From Austropuccinia psidii (taxonomy: Eukaryota > Basidiomycota > Pucciniomycetes > Pucciniales > Sphaerophragmiaceae), in contig JALGQZ010000003.1 in assembly GCA_023105745.1 (NCBI GenBank), forward strand, positions 77,722,696-77,786,695: a stretch of DNA of 64,000 nt, in the 5' to 3' direction. The first letter of the stretch is position 1. Each line of letters starts with the position of its first letter. Shown here piece by piece: positions 42,131 to 54,884 of the stretch. The notes under the pieces were generated by a model. The model did not search any database and was not told the origin of the DNA. It saw only the letters and a list, made by a program, of their open reading frames with translations. The translations under genes and the position numbers were made by a program.

Positions 42131-43896
42131 TCAAGCTTTTGAAGAATTGGGACCCGGCTTTTCAGGATATAAAGAATGAAAATCTTTGACAAGTTCAGGA
42201 CAATTCTTGAGGTTTGTGGCTGGTTCCCAAGTGGATCTTTCTGGGTCTTGACTGAAACCTTTCCATTCCACCAGATACCATAATTTTCTTCTCTTGAGCT
42301 TTGAGTCCAGTATTTGAGAGACTTCCCATTCCTCTTCTTCTTCAATGGTAATTGGAGGAGGAGGCTCTTGATGCCAATTTGGGATTGTTGATGTCTTGAC
42401 TGGTTCCAAAAGTGAGATATGGAAGACTGGGTGGATGGATTTCCATTGAGATGGAAGCTTGAGGTGGTAAGCATGAGAACTGACTTTCTTCAAGATTGGA
42501 AAAGGACCCAACCATCTTTCGGATAGTTTTTTGGTGGGTCTGGTTGATTTGATGTTCTTGGAAGAAAGCCATACCATGTCACCAGGATTGAAAACAGGTG
42601 GACTTGCTCTACCTTTATCTGCATACCTCTTAAACCGGTTTATGGCAATTTCAAGTTCTCTCTTGACATCTTGCTGTACTGATTGGATTTTTGTTGATAA
42701 CTTTCCAGCAGGAGTATCTTGAGTGATGTGAATTGAATCAAATTGTGGATCTCTTCCATAAACAGTGAAAAACGGTGATTGCTTGGTTGAAGAGTGATCA
42801 GAATTATTGTAGGCAAATTCAGCCAGAGGGAGCCAGGTGTTCCAATCATCTTGATGATAACTGACATACATCCGAAGATACTGTTCTAGTATCTGATTTA
42901 CCCTCTCTGTCTGTCCATCAGTTTCTGGATGATAAGCAGTTGACAAGTCTCTTGAAATCTTGAGCTGCTGACAAAGGTTGGTCCAAAAGGAAGAAACAAA
43001 AAGAGAACCTCGATCACTAACAATGCTTGAAGGAAGGCCATGCTTTGAGAAAATATTCTTGATGAATAAATGGGCCAAATCTAATGAAGTGATAGAAGCT
43101 ATTGTTGGAATAAAAACCACCATTTTTGAGAATCTGTCCACTATGACAAGGATTGAGTCAAAGGAATTGGACAGTGGCAATTGAGTGATGAAATCCATTG
43201 AAAGACAAATCCAAGGACCACTTGGAATTGGAAGAGGCTTGAGGAGTCCAAACTTCTTGTGATGAATATTTTTGTTTCTTGAACACTGTTGACAGGATGA
43301 GACATAATCCTTGATAAATTGAGTCATGCCGGACCAGTGGAAATCCCGCTTGACAAGTTTGAGAGTCTTCTCTTGGCCAGGGTGTCCAGCTAGAGGAGAG
43401 TCATGCCGCTTTTGAAGTATATTGAGTTGAATTGTGGGGTCATTTGGGACCACCACCCGATCTTTGAAAAGGAGAAGTTTGGAAGAGGAATCAAGAGAAT
43501 AATCTGCTACAGATTTACCTTTACCCAAATCTTCAAAGACACTTCTATATTGAGGGTCTTGCCACACTGCCTTCTGAATTGAATCAATCAAGTTTGAAAA
43601 TGAATCCACCTTGACTGCAAAAAATTTTGAGGCTTGAATTTCATCTTGCTTGATTATCTTCTGATAGTTCATTGGATTCTTGCTGATGAAATCCTCCCCC
43701 CTCTCTGGGTAAATGTCGTCCCGACGTGACAAGGCATCTGGAAGGGTGGCCAAGCGGCCAGGGCGGTAAGTGATTGAGAAATGAAATTCAGATAGAAATT
43801 CAGCCCAGCGGGCTTGACGGCGAGTGAGTATCTTGGAAGACATAAAATATTGAAGAGAAGAATGATCGGTGAGAACTTCAAAAGGGGAAGAAATGG
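42131..43896 (-). pseudogene. pol: E3 Pol, RNase H end to chromodomain
   Basis: Open from the E4 insertion point to TGA at 42131. Begins in RNase H (SSPFEVLTDHSSLQYF, SSKILTRRQARWAEFL), then integrase HHCC (HDSPLAGHPG, SSCQQC), DDE core (SMDFITQLP, IVSDRGSLF, DGQTERVNQI) and chromodomain (EWEVSQILDSK, YLVEWKGFSQ, STWEP). The residues here are intact; the gene is dead because E4 separates it from the N-terminal part and because of deletions upstream. Flanked by AATGG (43892-43896), the E4 target duplication. Confidence 0.93.
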
Positions 43897-46088
43897 TGTA
43901 AGGTTTGTCTATGAAACTCTTGATAATAGTAACAATATCAAGAGTACTATGACTGTCCTCAGTAGAAAAATATAATATAATGAAATATTATAACCACAAA
44001 TTTAAATATAATTATTAAAAATAATTATATAAAAAAATAAATTTAATTATTATTATAATAATATAATAATAAAAAAAATATAATAATTATAATAAATTAT
44101 AATTATTCTATTATTGTTATAGTCACTGACAGTTATAACAATAAGAAGTGTAAAGCTCTTAATGAGACAATTACACGTGGAAAATAAGAATATCAACCAC
44201 TTATAAATAATATAAATATTATTTATAAAAAGAATTAATCACACACTGTGCAGAAATAATTCTTTATAGAATAAAATTCTATATAAAAAAACTATTACTA
44301 GATAAAAAAATATATAGAACTTTTAGAGAAAACTTACTTATAAGATTTATTTAATACAACAAGTCAAATACAACAGTTATTATATTAAATAAAGACTTAT
44401 AAGTTAAAAACACGCCAAAAATCAACAAAATCAAAGATAAAACAGCTTTTTATACTAAAATTTATGATTAAAGAGTTTTTGAGAGGAATTTGTGGATTTT
44501 AAAAGATATTTTAAGATGATAATTTTATATAATAAAATTTATTATAGATGATTACAACAATAATCTGAATTCTATGACTTCAGTTCTTTAATTTAATAAA
44601 TAAAGAATAAAAATAACTTAAGAATTACTTTTAATAATAAGATTTTATATTTAATAAAACTTTACCTGTTTAAATGTCTAATATGATTGGATTGATTATG
44701 AATGATGGACAAAAACAGTGATGAAAAGACTCTTTTTATGTCTACAGAGCAGCTCTCATGATTCATAATGGATGTAGAGGGCGTGCTCAGGTCAAAACTG
44801 AAAAACCATGCTTAAAAATTAAGTTCTTAACTTAAGGCAACTTATTTTTACTTCCAATTTAAAGTTACCAGTGTTATTCTTAACTCCAAGTAACTTTAAT
44901 CCTCATTTAGTTTAATTATTTTATATTTTAATATAAAATAAGTTTATTTATATTAAAGTTCATCACATGAACAACATAAAATCAGAGTTTCAAGCAGAAA
45001 TCTCTTAAACTCAATTTTTAATTAATTTTTAAAGAAATCATAATTTTCTTTAAGCTTAATAAAAAAAGTAATTTTCCAGGCTAATTACCCAGGAAACTTA
45101 TTAATAAAAGATACTTAAAATTTAATTTATATATTGATAATATTAAATTCTAAGCTGTGTGAAATTTTCAAGCAAATCCATTAAGATTTGGATTTTTAAT
45201 GAATTTTTGAAGTTATTACTATTTTTCCACGTAAAATAGCAATACACACAAAACCTTAAGTTTCGATAAGGTTTTGATGATTGAAACCTTAAAGTTTTAA
45301 GCTTATTTAAGCTTTTTAAGCTTGATTAAGCTTTGACAGTTCTTAAAACCTTGATTCCAAGCCTGCTTATTGGGATTTACCCTCTTGGCAGCTTGAAATT
45401 CTTATCCAATTTAGGATAAAATCAGTTTAAACCTTAAGGTTGGATCAAAGTCTAATCTTAAAGTTTAAATAAGGTTGAAAATCCTCCAATACAGGTGGAC
45501 AACCTTAATTGAATCATTGCAGATCCAAAAAGTTGGGTACCCCAGCTCTATTTGGTCTTTTTCCTTTGTCCCACCTTTTTGCGTGGATTTTGCCCTTTTA
45601 TTTATTTAAAGCCATACTATGGCCTTAAACCCTTTTAAATTCAGCTCACGCAGGATTTACATTCTGTATGGCAAATCCTTAGCCAATTCAGTAAATATAC
45701 ACCACACCTCAATTTTAACTAAAATTTTGGTAAAGTTGCATAAACCTTATGTAACTTTAAATTTAAGCTTAATTAAGCTTAAATTTAACAATTTTAAAAA
45801 ATGTTAAAAAAGTTACATTAGTACTGTGAGATTCTTAAATCTTCTAATAACACCAGAAATAAGTGTTTTTGGGTATAACACCCTATGGGTGTACCCTAGG
45901 TTATTTTTGGTGTAGAATCCAAAAATGACATAATAATTATAACTTTGTTTATCCAAAAAAAAGTTATACTTATTTTTTATTATTTTTTATTTTAAATTCA
46001 ACTAAAAAGTCTGTTTAAGACAAATTTAATTGTTTATAAAATCATTTGTGGCCTTATGGGTATGTTAAACATACCTCACAGGCTCACA
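43897..46088 (-). repeat. 3' LTR of E4
   Basis: 2192 bp; TGTAAGGTTTG at the left and GGCTCACA at the right. Strongly AT-rich in 43970-44660. TTCCCTACCACC (46089-46100) is the polypurine tract on the coding strand. Small ATG frames inside are chance. Confidence 0.97.
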
Positions 46089-46223
46089 TTCCCTACCACC
46101 AAAAAAAATTGTACCACAATTTTCCTTTGTAGTATACCCCCAAGTTATTTGGGGGGGGTATAATCCACTGTCCAACCTCTCTACTTATACTGTTCAAGTA
46201 TGTAAAGCACACAATTCAAACTT

Positions 46224-49200
46224 TTATTGAGGAATTGGTCTTCTCTCATGTCTGAATCTTCTGAGAAACTTTTGGGAATCAGGTATTTTACTTTCTTCAA
46301 CCCACTCATCTTCATGTTGTGGATTTCTGTACCTGACTAAGTATTCTCTTTCATTTTTACCCCTAAGTCTTCTTTCTTTTAAGACTTTCAGTACTTTCTT
46401 TTCCTCACTTGGTTCAAGTGGGGGTACTTCTAAGGGTGTTTCATTTCTCAAAGGAAATAATTCCTTATCACTTGATGTGTAATGCTTTACAAGACTGACA
46501 GGGAAAGTTGGGTGTTTGTTTCCTAACTCTCCTGACAGTTCTACTTGTACTGCATTTGTCCCATGGAGGGCTTTAATAATAAATGGTCCTGCAAAGGAAT
46601 CTTTCAATTTCTTTGGACTTTTAATATTATTAAAGTTCAAGGTTGAAACTAGTATTAAGTCCCCTACTTTGAATTCTGGTGTCTTATGACTTTTATCCCA
46701 TTTCTGCTTAGCATATTCAAAGGCATCATTCATGCTTTGATTTGCATGATGTCTCACTTTATCAAGCAGCAGCTTAAAGCTTGAAGCAGTTGGATGAATG
46801 TCAACCAAATCTTTTTTCAAAGTATCAACTGGAAGTTTGGGGTTCCATCCTTTTTCCAACATTGCAGGAGTCTTGCCTGTTGAAGCATGGATGGAGGTCT
46901 TGTAGGCTAATTCCAATGCTGGTATAAGAGTACACCAATCATGGGTAAAGCCATCAGAATCTTTAAACTCCAGGCCATAAGCACAAAATCTTCTGATCAT
47001 GTCCTCAAGGGTTTGAATCATTCTTTCTGCCAGTCCATCTGTTTGTCGATGGTAGGCTGTTGAAAATGATAATTTTGTACCCAAAAGCTTATGTAGATTA
47101 GTCCATAAGGCTGATGTGAATTTTGGGTCTCTATCACTAATGATATTTTTAAAGAGACCAGTATGGGATATGACTCTGTTCCAAATCAAAAGAGCTGTAT
47201 CCATAGCTGTGTCATCTTTATGACATGGTAAAAAGATTGGTGTTTTGCTATATCTGTCCACAATAACAAGACATGCATTGTAACTTTTATCACCTCCAGG
47301 TGGTAAATCAGTTACCCAATCCATGTGAACCACTTCCCATGGGGTACTTGGTTCTTGAATATGAATCATTAAACCAAATCTTTTACCAGTAGCTTTATTG
47401 GCTTTCTGGCATCTATCACAACTATGACAGTACTCAATGACATCTTTTCTCCAAGATGGCCACCAGGCACATGTCTTAATTCTTTCCATTGTTCTGTCGT
47501 CAGACAGATGTCCAGAATAAATGTTATCATGGCATTCTAGTAGTATTGTGTTAATCAACATTCTACTACATAGGACCATGACACATGTGTGTTTAGATCT
47601 ATGATATAGTATACAATCAAACAAATGAAATCTTCCATTATCATAAGATGTTTTCCAAATATCATCCAGAGAATTAGCCAAGGCTACATCTTTACAATCT
47701 TTGTCAAGTAGAGCAGTAAGAATATGACAATTCTTATCTTGCCTGTAGCTTTCTCTAACCTCTTCAAAGAATTCTGTTCCAACATCTGTGATATTAATTC
47801 CTTCAATTGGAATTTGAGGTTCTGCACTTTTAGGAACATAGGCAGGATTATCAGGTGTATTGGGTAATGCCCATCTACTTAAGCCATCAGCATTCTTATG
47901 AATATTTCCAGCTTTATGTACTATGGTCATATTGCCTCTATACTCCTGTATAGCAATCTGCCATCTTAACATGTGTCTGTTTGGAGTCTTCATGTTAAGA
48001 AGTGATTTTACTGCATTACAATCAGTAATTACTTCAAACACACTACCATCAAGATAATAATGAAGTTTTTCCAGAGCCCAAACAAGGCAAAGGCACTCCA
48101 TTTGGCTAGCTCCATATCTTGCCTCAGTAGGTTTAATTTGTCTTGAAATAAAACAAACTGGACCTTCATAAGGTTTGTCATTGACAATTTGGACTTGATG
48201 AAGAGCAGCTCCTAAACCATCACCACATGAATCAATATACAGCTTGAAAGGAAGTTTCCAGTCTGGAATCAATAATAATGGTGCATTGGTCAAGGCATAC
48301 TTGATTTTATCATATGCTTGAATTCTCTCCTGTGTCATTTCAAAAACAGTTTGTTGATCACAAATTCTGTATAATGATCTGGCATGGATTGCAAAATCTT
48401 TAAGGTGTTGCCTGTAATAACTGGCAAATCCTAAGAAAGACATCATCTCTTTTTTGTTCTGGGGCATTTGTTTCAGTAAAACTGCAGCCACTTTGTTTTT
48501 GTCAACACCAAGGCTTAGTCCTGATACTACATGTCCCAGAGCTTTCAACTCATGAAACCCAAAATTACATTTTTTAAGAGAAATTTTCATGTTCACTTGT
48601 AGAATTTTCTTAAGTACTAATGAAAGTCTCTCTAAATGTGATTGCCAGGTTTCTGAACAAATGATAATGTCATCAATATAAATGATTAACCATCCCTCTG
48701 ATAATTCATGTGGGAATATGGTATTCATCATTCTTTGATAATGAGAGGGTGCATTTTTAATACCAAAAGGCATCCTCAAATATTCATAAATACCACAATG
48801 AGCTATTATTCTCAATAATTTCCTTGCATGAGGTGTTAAAACATTCTGATGGAAGCCTTTAAGGGCATCCATGGAAGTAATAAACTTTGCTTTGGATAAT
48901 TGAGTCAAAGTCTCATGGATTCTAGGGATTGGATACCTGTCTGGAATAGTATAGGTATTCAATGCCCTAAAATCCCCAACCATCCTTGACTTATCATTAT
49001 GCCAAGTAATGATTACTGGAGTTGTGACTTCCACTTCCTCATTGTGTCCAACTTTCCTAAGAACTCCCAGTTTCATTAGTTCATGAATATGACTTTCTAA
49101 TGCTTCTCTAGCCCTAGGCCTAGCTGGGTAAGCTGGTCTTCTTAATAGTGGGGGATAAGGTCTCTCCACATTAAGCATGATATCCACTTCATGGCCTTTT

Positions 49201-50516
49201 ATAGCCCCAAGTGGTTCATCATCAGAAGCAAAGGCTTTTTGAAATTGAAATAAAATTTCAATAAGTTCTTCCTTCATTTCTGGTGTTAATTCAGGACTAA
49301 TTTGTGCTTCACTTAATTGATCTGACACAAATTTTTCTTTATTAACATTTTTTACTTGTTGAATGACAGTAATTTCTTTTCTTTCTGGAGAAAAAGCAAA
49401 TTTTTGCCTTTTATTTTCCCCTATAGTGAAATATCTGTCCTTATAATTATTAATATCAATACCATAGATATTCAGATAATCATTCCCAAGTATAAAGTGT
49501 TGTGAAGTACAATTATTCATAACAAAAAATTCAGCTTTCAATCTCATACTTCCTGCAGGGTGAGGAAATATTATTGTAGCTTCAAATATACCCAAAGGAT
49601 GCATATTCTGGCTAGCACTGCTGAATTTTACACCTTCAATTGGCATCAACTTGTCTTGCCAATTGGTATAAATTTTGTCAAGATAATCTTTCCCAACACA
49701 AGTGCAAAAAGCACCTGAGTCAAGATGTATCTTGGCTTCTGTGTTATTTATCACAATATTAGTGATACAAGATGACCCAGCTGTATAACCTTTACCTCTG
49801 GCAGGTTTGGTTTTTTGCATTCTGGCATCTTGCACATGTATGAGATCCATACATTCATCACTGTACTGTGGTAAGTGAGTATGTACCTCAGTGACCTCAA
49901 AAGAAACATTAATATTCTCTATACTAAGTTCTTCTGATGTTTCTTCTTCTTCTGAAGGTTCAGAATCACTTTCATGTAAAGCTACATCAGTTTCTTTTGT
50001 GTCTTCCACTTTTTCAACATTTATCTCATTGACTCTTGTCTTTTTTGGACAAGTGTTTGCTAAATGAGATGTGCTTCCACATTTATGACATTTTAAAGGA
50101 GGTCTGTCATGTGGTTTATTTGGTTTTGAAATTGGTTTCCCACTAGTATTGTTGTCTATTGGGGGATTATACCAATTTCTTCCAATTTTTGTTCTAGTAG
50201 TGATATCCTCCATAGCATTGATATAATCTTCTGTAGAGCAAGGCTCAATACATCTGCTTCTTATAGCATGCTCAAGGTCACCACCACACTTTCTTAATAT
50301 CCTTTTATGTACCATTGGTTCAGACATATCAGGATGAAGGGCAGTTAATCTGTCCTTCTGTTTAAGAAACCAAGTCATGGGCCTGTCCCTCTCAATATTA
50401 AAAATGGCTTCCTCAAAAGAATTTTCCATTCTAAATCTCCAGGAATCATTTGCCCATTTGGAAATAACTTGTTCTTTCCACCAAGGCCAGGAATGTTTAC
50501 CATGGTCTTGTCTCAT
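46224..50516 (-). CDS. pol: Gag-Pol of E4, part after the UAG
   Basis: 1430 residues from ATG 50516, in the same frame as the upstream Gag part. It starts inside the capsid domain ([12 protein letters not shown]), then a canonical zinc knuckle C143-x2-C146-x4-H151-x4-C156, protease D266-S-G, RT with [23 protein letters not shown] and Y613-I-D-D616, RNase H ([14 protein letters not shown]), integrase HHCC ([20 protein letters not shown]), DDE core ([28 protein letters not shown]) and a chromodomain-like end ([20 protein letters not shown]). All catalytic motifs look intact. It stops 135 nt before the polypurine tract. Known role: RNA copying and integration; the missing link is the stop at 50522-50520. 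Confidence 0.93.
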   Translation of the reverse strand: MRQDHGKHSWPWWKEQVISKWANDSWRFRMENSFEEAIFNIERDRPMTWFLKQKDRLTALHPDMSEPMVHKRILRKCGGDLEHAIRSRCIEPCSTEDYINAMEDITTRTKIGRNWYNPPIDNNTSGKPISKPNKPHDRPPLKCHKCGSTSHLANTCPKKTRVNEINVEKVEDTKETDVALHESDSEPSEEEETSEELSIENINVSFEVTEVHTHLPQYSDECMDLIHVQDARMQKTKPARGKGYTAGSSCITNIVINNTEAKIHLDSGAFCTCVGKDYLDKIYTNWQDKLMPIEGVKFSSASQNMHPLGIFEATIIFPHPAGSMRLKAEFFVMNNCTSQHFILGNDYLNIYGIDINNYKDRYFTIGENKRQKFAFSPERKEITVIQQVKNVNKEKFVSDQLSEAQISPELTPEMKEELIEILFQFQKAFASDDEPLGAIKGHEVDIMLNVERPYPPLLRRPAYPARPRAREALESHIHELMKLGVLRKVGHNEEVEVTTPVIITWHNDKSRMVGDFRALNTYTIPDRYPIPRIHETLTQLSKAKFITSMDALKGFHQNVLTPHARKLLRIIAHCGIYEYLRMPFGIKNAPSHYQRMMNTIFPHELSEGWLIIYIDDIIICSETWQSHLERLSLVLKKILQVNMKISLKKCNFGFHELKALGHVVSGLSLGVDKNKVAAVLLKQMPQNKKEMMSFLGFASYYRQHLKDFAIHARSLYRICDQQTVFEMTQERIQAYDKIKYALTNAPLLLIPDWKLPFKLYIDSCGDGLGAALHQVQIVNDKPYEGPVCFISRQIKPTEARYGASQMECLCLVWALEKLHYYLDGSVFEVITDCNAVKSLLNMKTPNRHMLRWQIAIQEYRGNMTIVHKAGNIHKNADGLSRWALPNTPDNPAYVPKSAEPQIPIEGINITDVGTEFFEEVRESYRQDKNCHILTALLDKDCKDVALANSLDDIWKTSYDNGRFHLFDCILYHRSKHTCVMVLCSRMLINTILLECHDNIYSGHLSDDRTMERIKTCAWWPSWRKDVIEYCHSCDRCQKANKATGKRFGLMIHIQEPSTPWEVVHMDWVTDLPPGGDKSYNACLVIVDRYSKTPIFLPCHKDDTAMDTALLIWNRVISHTGLFKNIISDRDPKFTSALWTNLHKLLGTKLSFSTAYHRQTDGLAERMIQTLEDMIRRFCAYGLEFKDSDGFTHDWCTLIPALELAYKTSIHASTGKTPAMLEKGWNPKLPVDTLKKDLVDIHPTASSFKLLLDKVRHHANQSMNDAFEYAKQKWDKSHKTPEFKVGDLILVSTLNFNNIKSPKKLKDSFAGPFIIKALHGTNAVQVELSGELGNKHPTFPVSLVKHYTSSDKELFPLRNETPLEVPPLEPSEEKKVLKVLKERRLRGKNEREYLVRYRNPQHEDEWVEESKIPDSQKFLRRFRHERRPIPQ

Positions 50517-50519
50517 TTT

Positions 50520-51992
50520 CTAATACCATTTCTTAGCTGATTTGGTAAATAATGAGTGTAATCTGGCACTTATGTATTCATCTGGTATGTTAAAGTCTTC
50601 TTTGAACATATCAATTGTTTTCATAAATTCCATATGATTATATTCTCCTTCAACACTGAAGGTTGGCCATTCCTCTAATCTTGGAATGTCTTTGAAATTG
50701 CAAGCAGTTTCCACATCATTACTTGAAATTGTATGATGTAAATCATTATTCAAGTTAAGAACATTTCTGTCAAGAAATGGTGTGGATTGCCTTGGCAATT
50801 CATTTTTCAGTGATATATTGTTAATACTTGATTGAATATCTTCTTTCAATTCAAGTCTTGCTTTATCACTTTTTTCCAATTGTTCTTGAAAAAGAGCTGC
50901 ATTGTGGCCAGTTGAATTTTCCAAGTTTTGAACTTGTATTTTCAATTCTCTTAACTGTCCAGTTATAAAAGAAATTGAATTCTCATCTGGTTGATTGAGT
51001 AAGGTAACTTTATGCTCAAGTCTTTCACAAATTTGTGTCAAAGACAAAATATTTGCCTTATTAACATTTTCAAGGCCAATAATGGTCTTTTGTTGGTCTT
51101 TAACTTGTACTATCTCATTGCCCAGCTTTTGTTGGACATGATCAAATGCTTTAAATTTTGCCATAATTTCTTTATTACAAGATTCAAAGTAAGTTACAAG
51201 CTTTACAAGGTCTATTTCTTTGGAAAGGATTGGTTCAATCTTTCCTCCTCCTTGTTTTTGAATTCCATCAAAGTTCTTGCCATATTGAACACATTGTCCA
51301 TGGCTGTCTTTTCCTTCTTTGGAATTCTGTAATTCTGAGGGTAGGGCTTGTTCCACTTGGGCTTTGCCTTTCCCTTTGCCTTTTGCTTGCCCTTCTGGTT
51401 GGTCTTTGGGGCTTGCTTGGGTTTGTTTGGCACTTGTTGAGGCAGATTTTTGCTGGTGGATGCTTGAGGAGCTTCCACTTGGCTGTTGTCCTTGCCTTGG
51501 GCCAACTTCTTCTTCTGATCCTCTGATAATATGCTTTGGTTTTTCAACCATGCTTTTATCTGTTGGACTTGTCCTTTGACAGACATTGGTGTCCAACCCA
51601 ATAGAAGATCTTCTGTCTTTTCTGGCCCCATGAACTTCTTCACTTGAAGATAAGAGTCCATGGTGCCCATCCAAAGACTTGGAAGGAGTTCCCACTCTTG
51701 TTGTTTTGACGCCAGGAACCAGTTTTTCCATTGGGATTGATAAATTTCCACAGTTGCCTGTTGGAAGTGGTTCAGGTCTAACAGCAATAGCAGTTATGTC
51801 AGCTTCTGGACTCTCAAGAAGAGGTTCAAAGGTGCTGGCTAACCTTTGGGAACTGGTGGAAGTTCTGGCATCCTCCATTTGTGCCTCTCCTCTGGGAGGA
51901 CATTCTTGCCTTTTGGATTTATGGCTGGAATGTCCTGGTCCAGATCCATTTGATTGGATGGAGTAATTGCTTCCACTTCTAGTAGGAGTCAT
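50520..51992 (-). CDS. gag: Gag of E4, N-terminal part up to a UAG
   Basis: 490 residues from ATG 51992. Ser/Pro-rich N-terminus, low-complexity Gly/Lys segment at about 205-215, coiled-coil-like central region (about 265-395), then the start of the capsid domain (DIPRLEEWPTFSVEGEYNH, LHSLFTKSAKKWY). TAG (50522-50520) is followed in frame by AAA ATG and the remainder of the capsid domain, so the stop falls inside a domain, not at a gag-pol boundary. Most likely a nonsense mutation in a single Gag-Pol frame; programmed readthrough is possible but the context is odd for it. Confidence 0.88.
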   Translation of the reverse strand: MTPTRSGSNYSIQSNGSGPGHSSHKSKRQECPPRGEAQMEDARTSTSSQRLASTFEPLLESPEADITAIAVRPEPLPTGNCGNLSIPMEKLVPGVKTTRVGTPSKSLDGHHGLLSSSEEVHGARKDRRSSIGLDTNVCQRTSPTDKSMVEKPKHIIRGSEEEVGPRQGQQPSGSSSSIHQQKSASTSAKQTQASPKDQPEGQAKGKGKGKAQVEQALPSELQNSKEGKDSHGQCVQYGKNFDGIQKQGGGKIEPILSKEIDLVKLVTYFESCNKEIMAKFKAFDHVQQKLGNEIVQVKDQQKTIIGLENVNKANILSLTQICERLEHKVTLLNQPDENSISFITGQLRELKIQVQNLENSTGHNAALFQEQLEKSDKARLELKEDIQSSINNISLKNELPRQSTPFLDRNVLNLNNDLHHTISSNDVETACNFKDIPRLEEWPTFSVEGEYNHMEFMKTIDMFKEDFNIPDEYISARLHSLFTKSAKKWY

Positions 51993-52692
51993 TTCACGTC
52001 AATTTTAATAAAAATTAGAGTAAAAATGGATTGAATTCACCTGCAGGACCTTTAAAGGGCTCCTTGGTTATTAAACCCCTTGGTGCTGGGCTGGTTTGAA
52101 TTTCAATACTTGACTCTGAGGCTTCAGAGTCTGAAGAATTTTCTCTGATGGAAGACACTAGAGAAAAAAAATATATAAGTTATTTTATAAAGCAATAAAA
52201 ATAACTTATAAACTCAACTTATTGAACAAAGTTGTTTTTATGTAATTTTATGGCAAATTACGTCAAAAATAAAGAAAAAATATCTAAGATAAAAGAAAAA
52301 AAAATATTTTTAGTAAAGATTTTTATTTGATTTATTATTTTCTTTAAAGAAATAATAATTATGCAATTAACAAGTTATTAATCAAAATTATATTTATTAT
52401 TCACTTTATACTAGAATAACTCAAAGAATAAATTTCAAGTCTGTGATGTGAAAAAGCCACTAGTTAGACAAAAGAAATTTATTCCAAGTCACTCAATAGT
52501 ATATTGTTTCAAACAATATTCTTAAGAAAAAATAACTTTATTAATATTATAAAGATTATTTATAAGGGATAAGTCCCAAAAAAGCCAATATTAAGACAAA
52601 TATGGCAATTTTACGTCAAAAAAAGTAAAATAAGGTCTAGAATATGATTTATGTCCCAAAAATTGGTTTAAAATCATGGCCAGGCCCCCAAA
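51993..52692 (-). other. E4 leader and TGG-type primer-binding site
   Basis: On the minus strand the LTR end is followed by TT and then TGGGGGCCTGGCCATG (52690-52675). The TGG start suggests a tRNA primer whose 3' end reads GGCCCCCA (proline-like, not proven). The rest is AT-rich leader without a gene. Confidence 0.65.
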
Positions 52693-54884
52693 TGTAAGGT
52701 TTGTCTATGAAACTCTTGATAATAGTAACAATATCAAGAGTACTATGACTGTCCTCAGTAGAAAAATATAATATAATCAAATATTATAACCACAAATTTA
52801 AATATAATTATTAAAAATAATTATATAAAAAAATAAATTTAATTATTATTATAATAATATAATAATAAAAAAAATATAATAATTATAATAAATTATAATT
52901 ATTCTATTATTGTTATAGTCACTGACAGTTATAACAATAAGAAGTGTAAAGCTCTTAATGAGACAATTACACGTGGAAAATAAGAATATCAACCACTTAT
53001 AAATAATATAAATATTATTTATAAAAAGAATTAATCACACACTGTGCAGAAATAATTCTTTATAGAATAAAATTCTATATAAAAAAACTATTACTAGATA
53101 AAAAAATATATAGAACTTTTAGAGAAAACTTACTTATAAGATTTATTTAATACAACAAGTCAAATACAACAGTTATTATATTAAATAAAGACTTATAAGT
53201 TAAAAACACGCCAAAAATCAACAAAATCAAAGATAAAACAACTTTTTATACTAAAATTTATGATTAAAGAGTTTTTGAGAGGAATTTGTGGATTTTAAAA
53301 GATATTTTAAGATGATAATTTTATATAATAAAATTTATTATAGATGATTACAACAATAATCTGAATTCTATGACTTCAGTTCTTTAATTTAATAAATAAA
53401 GAATAAAAATAACTTAAGAATTACTTTTAATAATAAGATTTTATATTTAATAAAACTTTACCTGTTTAAATGTCTAATATGATTGGATTGATTATGAATG
53501 ATGGACAAAAACAGTGATGAAAAGACTCTTTTTATGTCTACAGAGAGGCTCTCATGATTCATAATGGATGTAGAGGGCGTGCTCAGGTCAAAACTGAAAA
53601 ACCATGCTTAAAAATTAAGTTCTTAACTTAAGGCAACTTATTTTTACTTCCAATTTAAAGTTACCAGTGTTATTCTTAACTCCAAGTAACTTTAATCCTC
53701 ATTTAGTTTAATTATTTTAAGTTTTAATATAAAATAAGTTTATTTATATTAAAGTTCATCACATGAACAACATAAAATCAGAGTTTCAAGCAGAAATCTC
53801 TTAAACTCAATTTTTAATTAATTTTTAAAGAAATCATAATTTTCTTTAAGCTTAATAAAAAAAGTAATTTTCCAGGCTAATTACCCAGGAAACTTATTAA
53901 TAAAAGATACTTAAAATTTAATTTATATATTAATAATATTAAATTCTAAGCTGTGTGAAATTTTCAAGCAAATCCATTAAGATTTGGATTTTTAATGAAT
54001 TTTTGAAGTTATTACTATTTTTCCACGTAAAATAGCAATACACACAAAACCTTAAGTTTTGATAAGGTTTTGATGATTGAAACCTTAAAGTTTTAAGCTT
54101 ATTTAAGCTTTTTAAGCTTGATTAAGCTTTGACAGTTCTTAAAACCTTGATTCCAAGCCTGCTTATTGGGATTTACCCTCTTGGCAGCTTGAAATTCTTA
54201 TCCAATTTAGGATAAAATCAGTTTAAACCTTAAGGTTGGATCAAAGTCTAATCTTAAAGTTTAAATAAGGTTGAAAATCCTCCAATACAGGTGGACAACC
54301 TTAATTGAATCATTGCAGATCCAAAAAGTTGGGTACCCCAGCTCTATTTGGTCTTTTTCCTTTGTCCCACCTTTTTGCATGGATTTTGCCCTTTTATTTA
54401 TTTAAAGCCATACTATGGCCTTAAACCCTTTTAAATTCAGCTCACGCAGGATTTACATTCTGTATGGCAAATCCTTAGCCAATTCAGTAAATATACACCA
54501 CACCTCAATTTTAACTAAAATTTTGGTAAAGTTGCATAAACCTTATGTAACTTTAAATTTAAGCTTAATTAAGCTTAAATTTAACAATTTTAAAAAATGT
54601 TAAAAAAGTTACATTAGTACTGTGAGATTCTTAAATCTTCTAATAACACCAGAAATAAGTGTTTTTGGGTATAACACCCTATGGGTGTACCCTAGGTTAT
54701 TTTTGGTGTAGAATCCAAAAATGACATAATAATTATAACTTTGTTTATCCAAAAAAAAGTTATACTTATTTTTTATTATTTTTTATTTTAAATTCAACTA
54801 AAAAGTCTGTTTAAGACAAATTTAATTGTTTATAAAATCATTTGTGGCCTTATGGGTATGTTAAACATACCTCACAGGCTCACA
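52693..54884 (-). repeat. 5' LTR of E4
   Basis: 2192 bp, near identical to 43897-46088. Two of the differences are CG/TG or CG/CA changes (near 54060 and 54379). Confidence 0.97.

Larger units (their letters stand above)
43897..54884 (-). mobile_element. Ty3 element E4 (second lineage), complete
   Basis: 10,988 bp with two 2192-bp LTRs (about nine differences by eye) and perfect AATGG duplications (43892-43896, 54885-54889). One Gag-Pol frame broken by a single UAG. TGG-type primer site. Inserted in E3 pol. Confidence 0.97.

Noticed and set aside
45619..45807. 62-residue frame present twice (also 54415-54603)
   Set aside because: Identical because it sits in both LTRs of E4; no other support.
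50519..50522. UAG as a gag-pol readthrough site of the retroviral kind
   Set aside because: It cuts the capsid domain before the zinc knuckle; I keep it only as an alternative to a nonsense mutation.
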